From Burkholderia sp. GAS332 (lineage in GTDB: Bacteria; Pseudomonadota; Gammaproteobacteria; Burkholderiales; Burkholderiaceae): a stretch of DNA of 64,000 nt. The notes beneath the pieces are model-generated. The model saw only the letters and a program-made list of their open reading frames with translations. It had not been told where the DNA came from and made no database searches. Below, piece by piece: positions 43,796 through 54,400 of the stretch. The position numbers were made by a program, and so were the translations under genes. The DNA is taken from assembly GCA_900142905.1 (NCBI GenBank), contig FSRV01000003.1, forward strand, positions 62,001-126,000, read 5' to 3'. Within the stretch, counting starts at the first letter, position 1; every line of letters starts with the position of its first letter.

Positions 43796-45247
43796 ATGAA
43801 TGAACCTTACTCTCCGACCCATCTGGTGGACGCGGAGAACCCTGCGGAACTGAAGGGCAATACGCTGGGCTTATGGCAGATCGTGTTCCTTGTGATTTCC
43901 GCTGCGGCGCCTCTGAGCGGCATGCTCGGCGCGGTGCCACCGGCAATCAGTCGGGGCAACGGCGCGGGCATTCCGGGCGCGTTTGTGATTGCGGGGGTGG
44001 TGCTGCTGATTTTCAGCGTGGGGTTCGCGTCGATGAGCCGGCACGTGATGCGTGCCGGCGCGTTCTACGCCTACATCACCGCCGGGCTCGGACGACCGTT
44101 GGGCATGGCCGGTGCGCTCGTGGCGCTGATGTCATACACCTTCATCCAGATCGCGCTGTACGGGCTGTTTGGATTTTTCTGCACGGCAATTCTTTCTCCA
44201 CTACTGCATACCACGATGCCCTGGTACGGCTATTCGATGATCTGCGTGGCGGTGGTGCAATTCACTGGCATTCGCGGTATCGATCTGAATAGCCGACTGC
44301 TCGGCGTGCTGATGTGTCTCGAACTGGGCATTCTGCTGCTGCTCGCGATGGCGATCGTCGTGCATGGCGGTGGTCCGAACGGCCTCACACTCGCGCCGTT
44401 CGCGCCGGAGCATGTGTTCAGCGGCCATCTTGGCATTGCGATGATGTTCGCCTTCGCGTCGTTCATCGGCTTCGAAGCGACCGCAATCTATGGCAAGGAA
44501 TGCCGGAACCCGAAGGTGACCGTACCACGCGCGACGTATGTCTCGGTGATGCTGATCCTCATGTTCTTCACTTTCGTCACATGGACGATTGTCAGCGCGT
44601 ACGGGCTGAACGGCGTCGTTGCGATGGCGGCCAAACAGCCGGGCGATTTCTGGTTCATCCAGTCCCGCAAGCACCTCGGTGGGGTGGTGACGACCATGAT
44701 GAACTTCCTGTTGCTCAGCAGTATCTTAGCGAGCCTGTTGTCGTTCCATAACACGCTGGTGCGCTATATCCACGCGCTGAGCCTTGAAGGCATCCTGCCG
44801 CAGGCGCTCAACTGCGTGCATGCGAAGTACCGCTCGCCATATGTCGCGAGTTATCTGCAGACATTCTCCGTGTGCGTCCTGCTCGGGCTCTTTATCGCAG
44901 CGGGCAGCGACGCGTTCAATATCGTAGCCGGTTGGAGTGCGGCGCTCGGCACGATTGGTATCGTGATGCTACAGGCGGCGACGAGTTTTTCAGTTATCGC
45001 GTTCTTCCGCAAGAACCGCAAGGACACGCGCATATGGCACTCGTTCGTTGCACCGCTCGTAGGCGGAATCGGCCTCCTGTATATCGGCGTGATTCTGGTA
45101 CGCAATCTCGATGCGCTCAGCGGCTCTGATAGCCCGATCGTCAAGTCTTTTCCGTGGATTGTACTAGCGGTGGCGTTGGCCGGCGTTGTGATCGGTTTGA
45201 TTCTGCGCGCGCAGCGACCGGACATCTACGCGCGCTTCGGCCAATGA
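43796..45247 (+). CDS. APC-family amino acid/amine permease
   Basis: A 483-residue inner-membrane permease with about 12-13 helices. APC marks: LGLWQIVFLVISAAAPLSGM in helix 1, MSRHVMRAGAFYAYITAGLG in helix 3 and SFIGFEATAIYGKECRNP in helix 6. Substrate unknown; the amine oxidase remnant nearby suggests an aromatic amine or amino acid. ATG 43796 follows a GTG one codon earlier. The porin gene follows by 140 bp. Confidence 0.85.
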   Translation: MNEPYSPTHLVDAENPAELKGNTLGLWQIVFLVISAAAPLSGMLGAVPPAISRGNGAGIPGAFVIAGVVLLIFSVGFASMSRHVMRAGAFYAYITAGLGRPLGMAGALVALMSYTFIQIALYGLFGFFCTAILSPLLHTTMPWYGYSMICVAVVQFTGIRGIDLNSRLLGVLMCLELGILLLLAMAIVVHGGGPNGLTLAPFAPEHVFSGHLGIAMMFAFASFIGFEATAIYGKECRNPKVTVPRATYVSVMLILMFFTFVTWTIVSAYGLNGVVAMAAKQPGDFWFIQSRKHLGGVVTTMMNFLLLSSILASLLSFHNTLVRYIHALSLEGILPQALNCVHAKYRSPYVASYLQTFSVCVLLGLFIAAGSDAFNIVAGWSAALGTIGIVMLQAATSFSVIAFFRKNRKDTRIWHSFVAPLVGGIGLLYIGVILVRNLDALSGSDSPIVKSFPWIVLAVALAGVVIGLILRAQRPDIYARFGQ

Positions 45248-45387
45248 TCGAGCGCAGCACGCTGCTGTAGAGGGACGCGGTCCAGCGGCATTCTAGCGAT
45301 TGGCTGCTGCGGTTTGTTCGCGAACCACAGCGGACTGGTGCAGTTCGTCCTCGATAAACAACCTCACTTTCATTTCCCGATAAAAAA

Positions 45388-46602
45388 ATGGCATATACAT
45401 TCGTCAAGCGCTCGGCGCTTGCGCTGGCCGCGTGCGGCCTCGCGATGGGCGCGCATGCGCAATCTTCGGTGACGCTCTATGGCACTGTCGACGCCGGCGT
45501 CGTCTACACGACCAACCAGCAGACAACGCTCGCCGACGGCAGCACCAACGGTCACGCGAATTATCAACTGGCGGGTGGCAATCTCGTGCCGTCGCGCTGG
45601 GGCTTGATGGGCACTGAGGATATCGGTGGCGACACCACGGTCAACTTCACGTTGGAGAACAGCTTTCAGATTGGCAACGGCGCGATGTTGCAATCGAACA
45701 CACTGTTCAACCGCAACGCATGGGTCGGGTTGAACAACGGCACGTACGGCGCGCTGACGTTCGGCCGTCAATTCGATCCATTCACGGACTACATGGCAGT
45801 GTATGCATCGAGTAACGACTGGGCGACGCTATACGGTGCGCATTTCGGTGATGTTGACAACCTTGATGAGGCATTCAACTTTAACAACTCGATCAAGTAC
45901 ATCAGTCCGAGCTTCGGTGGTTTGACTGTTGGCGGGTTGTTCAGCCTAGGGGGCGTGGCGGGGAATTTTTCGCAGGACAAGGGCTGGGCATTGGCAGCGA
46001 ATTACGCACAGGGACCGTTGTCGCTGAGCGCGGGTTATCTGGAGTTGAATCAGCCGTTGCAGGCGGCCTTAGGCGGTACTGCCGGGTATATCGGCGATTT
46101 CAGTTGCGCGAATGCCGATGCGTCGTATTGTCTGCTGCAGCAAGCGAGCAAGGTGAGGATTTTCGGAGCAGGGGGCTCGTATGCGTTTGGCAAGGCGAGC
46201 GTGGCGCTCACCTATACGCATACGCGCCTGTCGCAGAGCCAGTATTTCGCGAGTGCGGTGACGCCTGCTGGGTCTGATATTTCGTTCGACATTGCCGAGT
46301 TGAATACGACCTATATGCTCGCGCCCGAATTTCAGCTTGGCCTCGCGTATATTTTCAACGATGCCAAACCGAGTGGCAGTGCTTCAACACGCGTGCATCA
46401 GATCAACCTCGGCGCGGTGTACAGCTTGTCGAAGCGGACGGCGGTCTATGCGGTGGCGATTGGGCAGAAATCTTCCGGCGCCGGACTGGGGATCAATCCG
46501 TCGACCGGGCAGACGGAGAATCTGGCGCAGATTCCGAATATCGTCAATTCGGATACGGATAAGCAACTCTCTGTGATCGTCGGCGTGCGGCACAATTTTT
46601 GA
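45388..46602 (+). CDS. Gram-negative general porin (OmpC-like)
   Basis: A 404-residue trimeric porin with signal peptide KRSALALAACGLAMGAHA and beta-strand start QSSVTLYGTVDAGVVY, the RWGLMGTEDIGGDTTVNFTL and FNRNAWVGLNN strands typical of betaproteobacterial porins, loop 3 around AVYASSNDW, and a final Phe (VGVRHNF) needed for BAM assembly. It provides outer-membrane entry, perhaps for the permease substrate. No strong Shine-Dalgarno is seen before the ATG (A-rich CCCGATAAAAAA). Confidence 0.92.
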   Translation: MAYTFVKRSALALAACGLAMGAHAQSSVTLYGTVDAGVVYTTNQQTTLADGSTNGHANYQLAGGNLVPSRWGLMGTEDIGGDTTVNFTLENSFQIGNGAMLQSNTLFNRNAWVGLNNGTYGALTFGRQFDPFTDYMAVYASSNDWATLYGAHFGDVDNLDEAFNFNNSIKYISPSFGGLTVGGLFSLGGVAGNFSQDKGWALAANYAQGPLSLSAGYLELNQPLQAALGGTAGYIGDFSCANADASYCLLQQASKVRIFGAGGSYAFGKASVALTYTHTRLSQSQYFASAVTPAGSDISFDIAELNTTYMLAPEFQLGLAYIFNDAKPSGSASTRVHQINLGAVYSLSKRTAVYAVAIGQKSSGAGLGINPSTGQTENLAQIPNIVNSDTDKQLSVIVGVRHNF

Positions 46603-47059
46603 TTTTTTTGCGCAGCGGCGCTGTGGTGGTTTCCCGTGATGTTTGCGGGCATCGCCAAGCAGATGTTCTGCGCGGCAGCGCCTCCCGCGGTTGTACCTCA
46701 CGGCGCAAGTACTGCGGAACAGGCGAAGCGAATCCGATCGAAGTGTTCGGAACGCGGTGTCAAGTAAAACTGGTACGTCCTTAAAATCCACCCACTACTT
46801 CTTCCCTGAGCCCGTCGGTGCCAAGTCGTTTTCGCAAACTCGAGATATTTTTCTCTGAAATGGACGAAATGACGGTCTTTCGATAACGAAACAAGAGCTA
46901 TTGATCTTCTGTTTGCTCCGTGTGTTTGACAACGCGCTGATACACCTGTTTGATTGCCAGATCGCATAGCAGTCGACTATTACAACTGCACGTGCGCTAC
47001 CGCACCCTGTATCCACCCGGGACAATATTCACATTCGTAGCCAGCGGGGCGACACGTCG
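46603..47059. other. No recognisable gene
   Basis: The 457 bp between porin and TetR gene have no convincing frame, terminator or repeat. Confidence 0.4.
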
Positions 47060-47758
47060 CTATTTCCGGCCACTTGGCTGTTGGTGCTGGGGCATAGGGG
47101 TGAGAAATGCTGCGATATGACGCTTCACCAGCATGCGCTGTTGAGCGGGTGGAAAGCGGCTGGGATCAATGATACGGCCCACACCCAAGCCATCCGCGAG
47201 CGCCACCATTGCGTCGGCCTCCAAGGTCAGGTCGAGGCCGCCGCGAATGACTTTCTGCTTTTGCAGTGCGCTCAACTCCTCGATCAACGAATTTCTCATG
47301 AAGAGATAGCGGCGCTGATGTTCGGCAGACAGCTTGGCGTTGCCGATGGACCCATTCAGAAAGGCCAACCAGATTCTCCAAGCCATGTCGCTTTCTTCGT
47401 CTAGCGGCAGCGACGCATAAAGGATGCACTCGAGGCGAGCGATACCGCTCACCCCAGCAAGCTGGCGCTGGGTCTCCTCGACCAGTCCTACAATGAGATG
47501 ATCGAGTGCATAAAGCAACACTTCGTCCTTGGTGCGAAAATAATGGACGACCGTGCCCGTTGTTGCGTTCATCTCCGCTGCGATTTCCCGAATCGTGACA
47601 TGCTCGAGCCCTACGCGAAGGATGGCTCGCCAAGTTGCTTCGAGTACGTCGGCGCGTTTTCGTTCGTACGCTTCATCTCGTGTACCGACACTGGGCGTCG
47701 TACTGGCGGATCTGTTTGCCGCCGGCTGGCGGTTGGCTGTCTTGGATCGTTGTGTCAT
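47060..47758 (-). CDS. TetR-family regulator
   Basis: A ~232-residue TetR repressor from the ATG at 47758; an upstream ATG at 47809 would add 17 residues. The DNA-binding domain is VLEATWRAILRVGLEHVTIR, then EIAAEMNATTGTVVHYFRTK; the C-terminal ligand domain contains LDHLIVGLVEETQRQ and DAMVALADGLGVGRIID, resembling the BetI-type group. A perfect palindrome (47860-47876) lies upstream, and close copies lie before the hydrolase operon (41013) and before a broken paralog (36565), so this protein probably represses its own gene and the monooxygenase/hydrolase cluster. Confidence 0.9.
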   Translation of the reverse strand: MTQRSKTANRQPAANRSASTTPSVGTRDEAYERKRADVLEATWRAILRVGLEHVTIREIAAEMNATTGTVVHYFRTKDEVLLYALDHLIVGLVEETQRQLAGVSGIARLECILYASLPLDEESDMAWRIWLAFLNGSIGNAKLSAEHQRRYLFMRNSLIEELSALQKQKVIRGGLDLTLEADAMVALADGLGVGRIIDPSRFPPAQQRMLVKRHIAAFLTPMPQHQQPSGRK

Positions 47759-47859
47759 CGCAGTGAATCCAGGTATGGGGGCGAACATTGTCTGCTGGCG
47801 CAGCTCCATTGGCGATGGAGAGCGGGCGATTGTATCGGTTCACCGTGAGGTTCATTGGC

Positions 47860-47876
47860 ATCATAACAATTATGAT
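47860..47876. promoter_or_regulatory. TetR operator, copy C (perfect palindrome)
   Basis: ATCATAA, CAA, TTATGAT: two perfect 7-bp arms around a 3-bp centre, ~50-100 bp upstream of the TetR start. It is the best copy of a motif found three times in the window. Confidence 0.65.
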
Positions 47877-47879
47877 TCT

Positions 47880-48373
47880 CAGTCTGACAACACGGGTTTC
47901 TCGAGGATATTCGCTCTCTCGGTGCTGAATCCGCCGCCCAGCGTCCGTGGCGAGGGCGAAGTGTTGAATGGTGCATAGCCCGGGCCCTCCACGTTAGATC
48001 CATCCGGCGGTGGAAGGGAATGCCTGCCATGTCTTTACACTGCAGTAGTTCGGGACTTTGGAATGGAATTGATGAGCATCGTGAACGAAACACATAGCTG
48101 TCGACTAGCTTATGTTGATTAGCTACATTGTCGATCAGCATGACTATGACTTCGAGAAGAGAAAGTCGTAGGTACCGGCCACCCCTGCCGTCATTGCTCC
48201 GGAGTACTTGGCGGATATCGGAGCGTTCCCGAACAGACAATCCGTAACTATCGGTCCGCCGGGGAGAGTCGGTGTGCAGGCTGGACGGTGAGCTGCGCAG
48301 GACACTGACTTGTACAGACCCGAGGCAAGTCGCGGACGCCGTGCTTGATGTGGCAAAACAGTCTCTGTTCCAG
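47880..48373. other. No recognisable gene
   Basis: A long minus-strand frame crosses this region (to 48675), but it is antisense to the sensor kinase and its residues do not resemble any protein. Nothing else is evident. Confidence 0.45.
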
Positions 48374-49426
48374 TCATGCAGACCAACTAAGTTCGAAGAG
48401 GGTCCCACCTTTTGCGGCCCTACGACAAACTGCTCGGCCGCCGTGCGCTTGTGCGATTGCGCGTACCACGGCCAATCCCAGGCCGCTGCCGCCTTTTTGC
48501 GCTGAGCCTGAGTGCTCACCGCGCATGAAGGCTTCGAATACGCGAGCAGCCATTGTTTCGTCGATGCCTGGCCCCTCATCTTCGACTCGCAGGTGGCATA
48601 TGCCATGCTCCACACGCGTTTGTATGCGCACCAAGCCTGGTGTGGCATGGCACCGGACGTTTTCCAACAGTGCAAGCAGGGCCTGCCGGATCCTGACCGG
48701 GTCGCAGCACACCCTTTGGTCCTGCAGATCGAGCACGAGTTCGAAGCCTGCCGAGTGTAGGCCGGATTCGAGCAACCGCGTGACGGCGCCGATCTCCGTA
48801 GCTAGATCGATATCCTGCCAATACAACTCTAGATGACCGCTGTCAGCTAGGCCCACGACGCGCAGATCCTCGATCAGGTGTGTCAATCCTTCGACGTGCG
48901 CCAGCAGACTGCGGAACAGTGATGGATCGGGTGCGAAGATGCCTTCTGCCAGTCCCTGAAGCCGTCCGCGAAGAATGGTCACGGGCGTGCGCAATTCGTG
49001 AGCGATCGCGGCATTCCAGAATTCCTGCTCCCGCGTCATGCGTTGCAGCCGTTCGGCCATCGTGTTGAAGTCGTCAACCAGCAAGGCGGCTTCGTGCAGT
49101 GAGTGATCATTCGCCACCGCGCGTGCTTCGGGATCGCCGCGCGCGACCTTGCGCAGGCTTTCCGCCACGGAGTTCAACGGTGCGAGGATGCGCCGCGATA
49201 GCTTTACCGCAGCCGCCACACCGACGCCTAGACCTGCGCACGTGGTCAGGCTGATCCAGATCCACTCCGGTCCGCTCGGCATCCATCGGTCCGTGGGGCA
49301 ACCGGGAGAAGGCCAGAAGAAGGCGTAGAACACCAAGGATCCGAGCACAACGAGCAGCATCACACCCAGCACCACTGCCGACATGGACAGGACAATTTGA
49401 CGACTCAGGCCTTTGGTCAATTTCAC
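48374..49426 (-). CDS. Sensor histidine kinase
   Basis: A 350-residue membrane kinase starting at GTG 49426, overlapping the response-regulator stop (GTGA). Two N-terminal helices (VVLGVMLLVVLGSLVFYAFF; WISLTTCAGLGVGVAAAV) flank a very short periplasmic loop, followed by HAMP, the phospho-acceptor H-box FWNAAIAHELRTPVTILRG, N-box LLALLENVRCHA, and G-boxes VEDEGPGID and GGSGLGLAVV. It resembles BaeS/AdeS sensors of efflux pumps. The short sensory loop suggests sensing in the membrane. Confidence 0.92.
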   Translation of the reverse strand: MKLTKGLSRQIVLSMSAVVLGVMLLVVLGSLVFYAFFWPSPGCPTDRWMPSGPEWIWISLTTCAGLGVGVAAAVKLSRRILAPLNSVAESLRKVARGDPEARAVANDHSLHEAALLVDDFNTMAERLQRMTREQEFWNAAIAHELRTPVTILRGRLQGLAEGIFAPDPSLFRSLLAHVEGLTHLIEDLRVVGLADSGHLELYWQDIDLATEIGAVTRLLESGLHSAGFELVLDLQDQRVCCDPVRIRQALLALLENVRCHATPGLVRIQTRVEHGICHLRVEDEGPGIDETMAARVFEAFMRGEHSGSAQKGGSGLGLAVVRAIAQAHGGRAVCRRAAKGGTLFELSWSA

Positions 49427-50160
49427 GTGGTACTTCCGAGCCGGTAGCCGGCGCCTCGCACGCTGCTCGGTACGCCCTTGAGACCGAAGTCTTCCAGCTT
49501 CTTGCGTAGTTTGCTGATGTGGCTGTCCACCGTGCGCTCAAGCGTGTCGCCCTCTGGCAGGCAGGTGACCAGCAGTTCGGCGCGGCTGAAGACGCGCTTC
49601 GGCGCTCGCGCCATGTGCTCCAGCAGCTTTAATTCGGTTAGCGTCAACGAGAGCACATGCTGCTTGCGGTCGACAAGGAGAGTCACCTCGTGAGTTTCCA
49701 TGTCGATCTGGAAGGCGCCTACCCGTAGGATGCCCGGGTGCCTGTTATAAGTCGTCGACCGGCGCAATACCGCTTGGACCCGCGCGACCACTTCAGCTGG
49801 GTTGAACGGCTTGGCGACATAGTCGTCGGCACCGAGCCGCAACCCCATTAATTTGTCGATGTCCTGATCCAGCGCCGTCAGCATGATCACCGGGGTGTGG
49901 CCGCGATGGCGTAATTCCGACAACACCTTCCAGCCGTCCACATGCGGCATTTGCACGTCCAGCAAGACGAGATCGGGTTTCAGGGCGAGATGAAGCTCCA
50001 GTGCCATGCGGCCGTCGGCGGCATGGACTGTGCGCAACCCGCTGCGCGCAAGGTAAGCCGCGAGGATATCAGCGATTTCCGGCTCATCTTCAGCGACGAG
50101 TACTAAAGCATGTGCGCCACTGTCGACTTCGGCGGGCAACACGTCGGTAGGGGAAGGCAT
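49423..50160 (-). CDS. OmpR-family response regulator
   Basis: A 245-residue regulator: receiver domain with acidic pocket VAEDEPEI, phospho-Asp in LVLLDVQMPHVDG, Thr in VIMLTALDQ and Lys in DDYVAKPF; C-terminal OmpR winged helix (LTLTELKLLEHMARAPKRVF, RTVDSHISKLRKKLED). It is divergent from the RND operon 140 bp away and is very likely its activator, as in AdeRS-AdeABC and BaeSR systems. Confidence 0.93.
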   Translation of the reverse strand: MPSPTDVLPAEVDSGAHALVLVAEDEPEIADILAAYLARSGLRTVHAADGRMALELHLALKPDLVLLDVQMPHVDGWKVLSELRHRGHTPVIMLTALDQDIDKLMGLRLGADDYVAKPFNPAEVVARVQAVLRRSTTYNRHPGILRVGAFQIDMETHEVTLLVDRKQHVLSLTLTELKLLEHMARAPKRVFSRAELLVTCLPEGDTLERTVDSHISKLRKKLEDFGLKGVPSSVRGAGYRLGSTT

Positions 50161-50299
50161 CGGGGTTACATCACTTTCAAGTTTGTATTTCCCTCCATCA
50201 TATCTCCACAGTTCGTCAATCGAAATTCCATCGTCATTGCCTACGCTCCTCCACTTTGCTGGCAGCAGAGGTTGCCAGTGCTAAACGAGGTTGCGGAAT

Positions 50300-51463
50300 A
50301 TGAACACTGAATGGCTCCGGCGCCGCTATGGCTTTTGCTTCGTGATGGTGTTGCTGGCGATGAGCGGATGCGGTGGCGACCTGCCGGAAAGTGCAACTGA
50401 CGAACGCGTCCACGTGTCCTTCATCACGGTCGCACCGGTCAAGCTCGGAGTGACCGAAGATTTGCCTGGACGGGTCATGGCAGTGCGGACCGCGGAGATC
50501 CGGCCTCAGGTGAGCGGCATCGTGCAACACCGTCTGTTCGAGCAGGGCGCCGAGATCAAGGTTGGGCAGCCACTGTTCCAGATCAACCCGGCCCCGTTCA
50601 AAGCCGATGTGCAGATGGCCGCAGCGGCGCTGCAGCGTGCCGAAGCGGCCCTGCTGCGGGCGCGGGTGCAGGCGACGCGGATGGAGAGTCTGGTGCAAGT
50701 CGACGCCGTCAGCCGGCAGGTTTACGACGACGCGGTTTCGCAGCGCGACCAGGCCGCCGCCGATGTGGCGCAGGCCCACGCCACCCTCGCGCGTCGGCAG
50801 CTCGATCTGAAGTTCGCCACGGTCGATGCACCGATTTCAGGCCGCATCGACCAGGCGCGCATCACTGAGGGTGCCCTGGTCGGCGCGACCGACAGCACGC
50901 CCATGGCGACGATCCAGCAGCTTGACCAGGTGTACGTCGACGTACGCCAGCCGGCCTCGATGCTGGAACCGTTGCGCGAAGTGCTGAAGACTGAAGAAGC
51001 CGATCACCATGATGGTTTGCCCGCGCGCATTCTACGCAGCAACGGGGAGGCGTATCCCATGACCGGCAGCATCCTTTTCTCAGGAGTCAATGTCGATGCC
51101 GGGACCGGCGATGTGCTGCTTCGCATCCTGGTGGACAACCCGCAGCGGGAACTGCTGCCGGGCATGTTCGTGCGCGCGCGGATACCGCGCAGCAGCTATG
51201 GCAACGCGCTCATGGCGCCGCAACAGGCGGTGGTGCACATCGGCAGCGCTGCGCGTGTCTGGATCGTCGACGCGAAAGACAAGGTGCATGCCGCGCCTGT
51301 TCAACTGGGCGAACTGGTGAACCGCCAGTACCACATCCGTGCGGGTCTGAGCGCCGGTCAGAAGGTGGTCGTCGAAGGGCTCGAACGCCTTGCAGAAGGT
51401 ACCGAAGTCGAGCCACATGCATGGCCGGCCGCTGAACCCACTGACGCCGCCGCAGCGCACTGA
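50300..51463 (+). CDS. RND efflux periplasmic adaptor (MFP) lipoprotein
   Basis: A 387-residue membrane fusion protein. The N-terminus is a lipoprotein signal with lipobox-like AMSGC. Then come the beta-barrel/lipoyl halves (VMAVRTAEIRPQVSGIVQHR, QRLF..GAEIKVGQPLFQI), the hairpin (AALQRAEAALLRARVQATRM.. ..VSRQVYDDAVSQRDQAAADV), and TVDAPISGRIDQARITEGAL. It links the inner-membrane pump to the outer-membrane channel. ATG 50300 is preferred over the TTG at 50291. First gene of a three-gene operon. Confidence 0.93.
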   Translation: MNTEWLRRRYGFCFVMVLLAMSGCGGDLPESATDERVHVSFITVAPVKLGVTEDLPGRVMAVRTAEIRPQVSGIVQHRLFEQGAEIKVGQPLFQINPAPFKADVQMAAAALQRAEAALLRARVQATRMESLVQVDAVSRQVYDDAVSQRDQAAADVAQAHATLARRQLDLKFATVDAPISGRIDQARITEGALVGATDSTPMATIQQLDQVYVDVRQPASMLEPLREVLKTEEADHHDGLPARILRSNGEAYPMTGSILFSGVNVDAGTGDVLLRILVDNPQRELLPGMFVRARIPRSSYGNALMAPQQAVVHIGSAARVWIVDAKDKVHAAPVQLGELVNRQYHIRAGLSAGQKVVVEGLERLAEGTEVEPHAWPAAEPTDAAAAH

Positions 51464-51484
51464 GTTACAAGGAACATCTAAAGC

Positions 51485-54400
51485 ATGCCTCAGTTCTTTA
51501 TCAAGCGACCGGTATTCGCCTGGGTCGTTGCCATCTTCATCGTGCTGCTGGGCGTGATAGCGATCCCGCAGTTGCCGATTGCGCGCTATCCTTCGGTCGC
51601 GCCGCCGACGGTCAGCATCTATGCGAATTACCCGGGCGCCACGCCCCAGACCATGAACGACTCGGTGATCGGACTGATCGAGCGCGAGTTGTCGAGCGTG
51701 AAGAACCTGCTGTACTTCGAGTCGTCGTCGGACACGTCCGGTTCGGCGGAGATCACCGTCACGTTCAAGCCGGGCACGAATCCCGAGTTGGCCCAGGTCG
51801 ACGTGCAGAACCGCCTCAAGGCGATCGAGCCGCGGCTGCCGCAAGTGGTGCGGCAGAATGGCCTGAATGTGGAATCGGCCGCCTCCAGCTTCCTGATGCT
51901 CGTGGGACTGACCTCCGACGACGGGCGCTACGACGAAATAGCGCTTTCCGACTACATGGCGCGCAACATCGTTGAGGATCTACGCCGCATTGAAGGCGTG
52001 GGACGCGTGCAACTGTTCGGCGCCGAGGCGGCAATGCGGATCTGGGTCGATCCGTCCAGGCTGATTGCCTACGGCCTGTCGATGAGCGACCTGACCGCGG
52101 CGATCAATCAGCAGAACGTGCAAATCGCACCGGGACGCGTAGGCGACGCGCCCGCGTTGCCCGGACAGCACGTGACGATTCCGCTGACCGTGGAAGGGCA
52201 ACTGAAGACGCCGGAGCAGTTCGCCGCGATCGTGCTGCGCGCCAATGCCGACGGCTCCAAGGTCGTGCTGGGCGATGTCGCGCGCATTGCGCTGGGCGCG
52301 CATTCCTATGGATTCTCCAGTCGTGAGAACGCCAAGACGTCGACTTCGGCCGCCGTGCAGCTTTCGCCAGGCGGCAACGCGGTCAGAACCGCCAAGGCCG
52401 TGCAGGCCCGGTTGTCGGAATTGAGCAAGACCATGCCTGCGGGAATGCACTATTCGATTCCCTTCAACACCGCGCCGTTCGTGGAAATCTCCATCGAAAA
52501 GGTCATCAAGACGCTGCTCGAAGCGATGGTGCTGGTGTTCCTCGTGATGTACCTGTTCCTGCAAAGCATCCGCTATGCGCTGATCCCCGCGATCGTGGCG
52601 CCGATCGCGCTGCTCGGCACCTTCACCGTGATGCTGATGACGGGCTTCTCGATCAACGTGCTGACCATGTTCGGCATGGTGCTGGCGATCGGCATTATCG
52701 TCGACGACGCGATTGTCGTGGTGGAGAACGTCGAGCGTTTGATGGCGACCGAAGGCCTGCCACCCAAGGAAGCGACCTCCCGCGCGATGAAGGAGATCAC
52801 CGGCGCGCTGATTGGCGTGACGCTAGTCCTGGCGGCGGTGTTCATTCCCATGGCGATGTCGAGTGGCTCGGTCGGCGTGATTTACAGGCAGTTCACACTG
52901 TCGATGGCGGTGGCGATTCTGTTCTCAGCCTTCCTTGCCTTGAGCCTGACCCCTGCCTTGTGCGCCACCTTGCTCAAGCCGGTCGATCCCGGCCACCACC
53001 AGAAGCGCGGCTTCTTCGGCTGGTTTAACCGCAAGTTCGAACGCTTGACGCAAGGTTATGAATCGCGCGTAGAGGCGCTGGTCAAACGGTCCGTGCGCGT
53101 GATGCTCGTGTTCGTTGCGATCACCGGGGTGCTCGTGCTGGGCGTCCGGCAATTGCCGTCGGCCTTCCTGCCCGAGGAAGACCAAGGTTACTTCATGACG
53201 ATGTTCCAGTTGCCCTCGGACGCCACCACCGAACGCACGCTGGATGTGGTCAAGCGCTACGAAAAGCATGTGGCCTCACGTCCTGGCATCGAGTCGAACC
53301 AGTCCATCATGGGCTTCAGCTATTCGGGAGCCGGGCCGAACGCGGCGCTCGCCTTCACCATGCTCAAGGACTGGGGTGAACGCAAGGGCGCGAGCGCCGC
53401 GCAAGAGGTCGAGCTGGCCCAACAGGCGATGTCGAACGGCACGGAAGGCACAGTGATGAGCCTGCTACCGCCCGCCATCGACGAACTGGGGACCTCGTCG
53501 GGATTCAGCATGAGATTGCAGGATCGCGCCAATCAGGGCTACGCCGCGCTGAAGGCGGCTGAAGCGAAGCTGTTAACGCTGGCGGCTCAGAGCAAGGTCG
53601 TGACCGGCGTCTATCCGGACGGCTTGCCGCCCGGCACGAGCGTTCGCCTCGATATCGACCGCCAGAAAGCCGAGGCATTGGGAGTGTCGTTCAGCAGCAT
53701 CAGTGACACGTTGTCCACGGCCATCGGCTCGCTCTATGTCAACGACTTCCCTAACGCCGGGCGCATGCAGCAGGTCATCATCCAGGCGGATGCACCGGCG
53801 CGCATGCAGATCGACGACGTGCTCAAGCTGTACGTGCGCAACGCTGCCGGCGGCATGGTGCCGCTCAGTGAAGTGGTCCAGCCGGTCTGGAGCGAGACGC
53901 CGCTGCAACTGGTGCGTTACCTAGGCTTTCCGTCGGCGCGTCTCTCAGGCAGTGCCGCGCCCGGTGCGACCAGCGGTGAAGCGATGGCCGAGATGGAGCG
54001 TCTGGCCGCCAAGCTTCCGCCTGGTTTTGCGGTGGCATGGACCGGCCAGTCGCTGCAGGAGCGTCAGTCCGCATCGCAAGCGCCGATGCTGATGGCGCTT
54101 TCCATGCTGGTGGTGTTCCTGGTGCTGGCGGCCTTGTATGAAAGCTGGTCGATCCCGCTGTCGGTCATGCTGGTGGTGCCGCTGGGATTGATCGGCGCGG
54201 TCGCGGCCGTGCTGCTGCGGGGCATGCCGAACGATGTGTTCTTCAAGGTCGGCATGATCACGGTGATTGGCTTGTCGGCCAAGAACGCGATCCTGATCGT
54301 CGAGTTCGCCAAGCAGCTGCGCGAGCAGGGCAAGGGCTTGATCGAGTCGGCGGTGACGGCGGCGCGCTTGCGCCTGCGGCCCATCGTGATGACCTCGCTG

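Noticed and set aside
47755..48675. 306-codon minus-strand frame
   Set aside because: Overlaps the sensor kinase end and the TetR leader in another frame, with random-looking composition.
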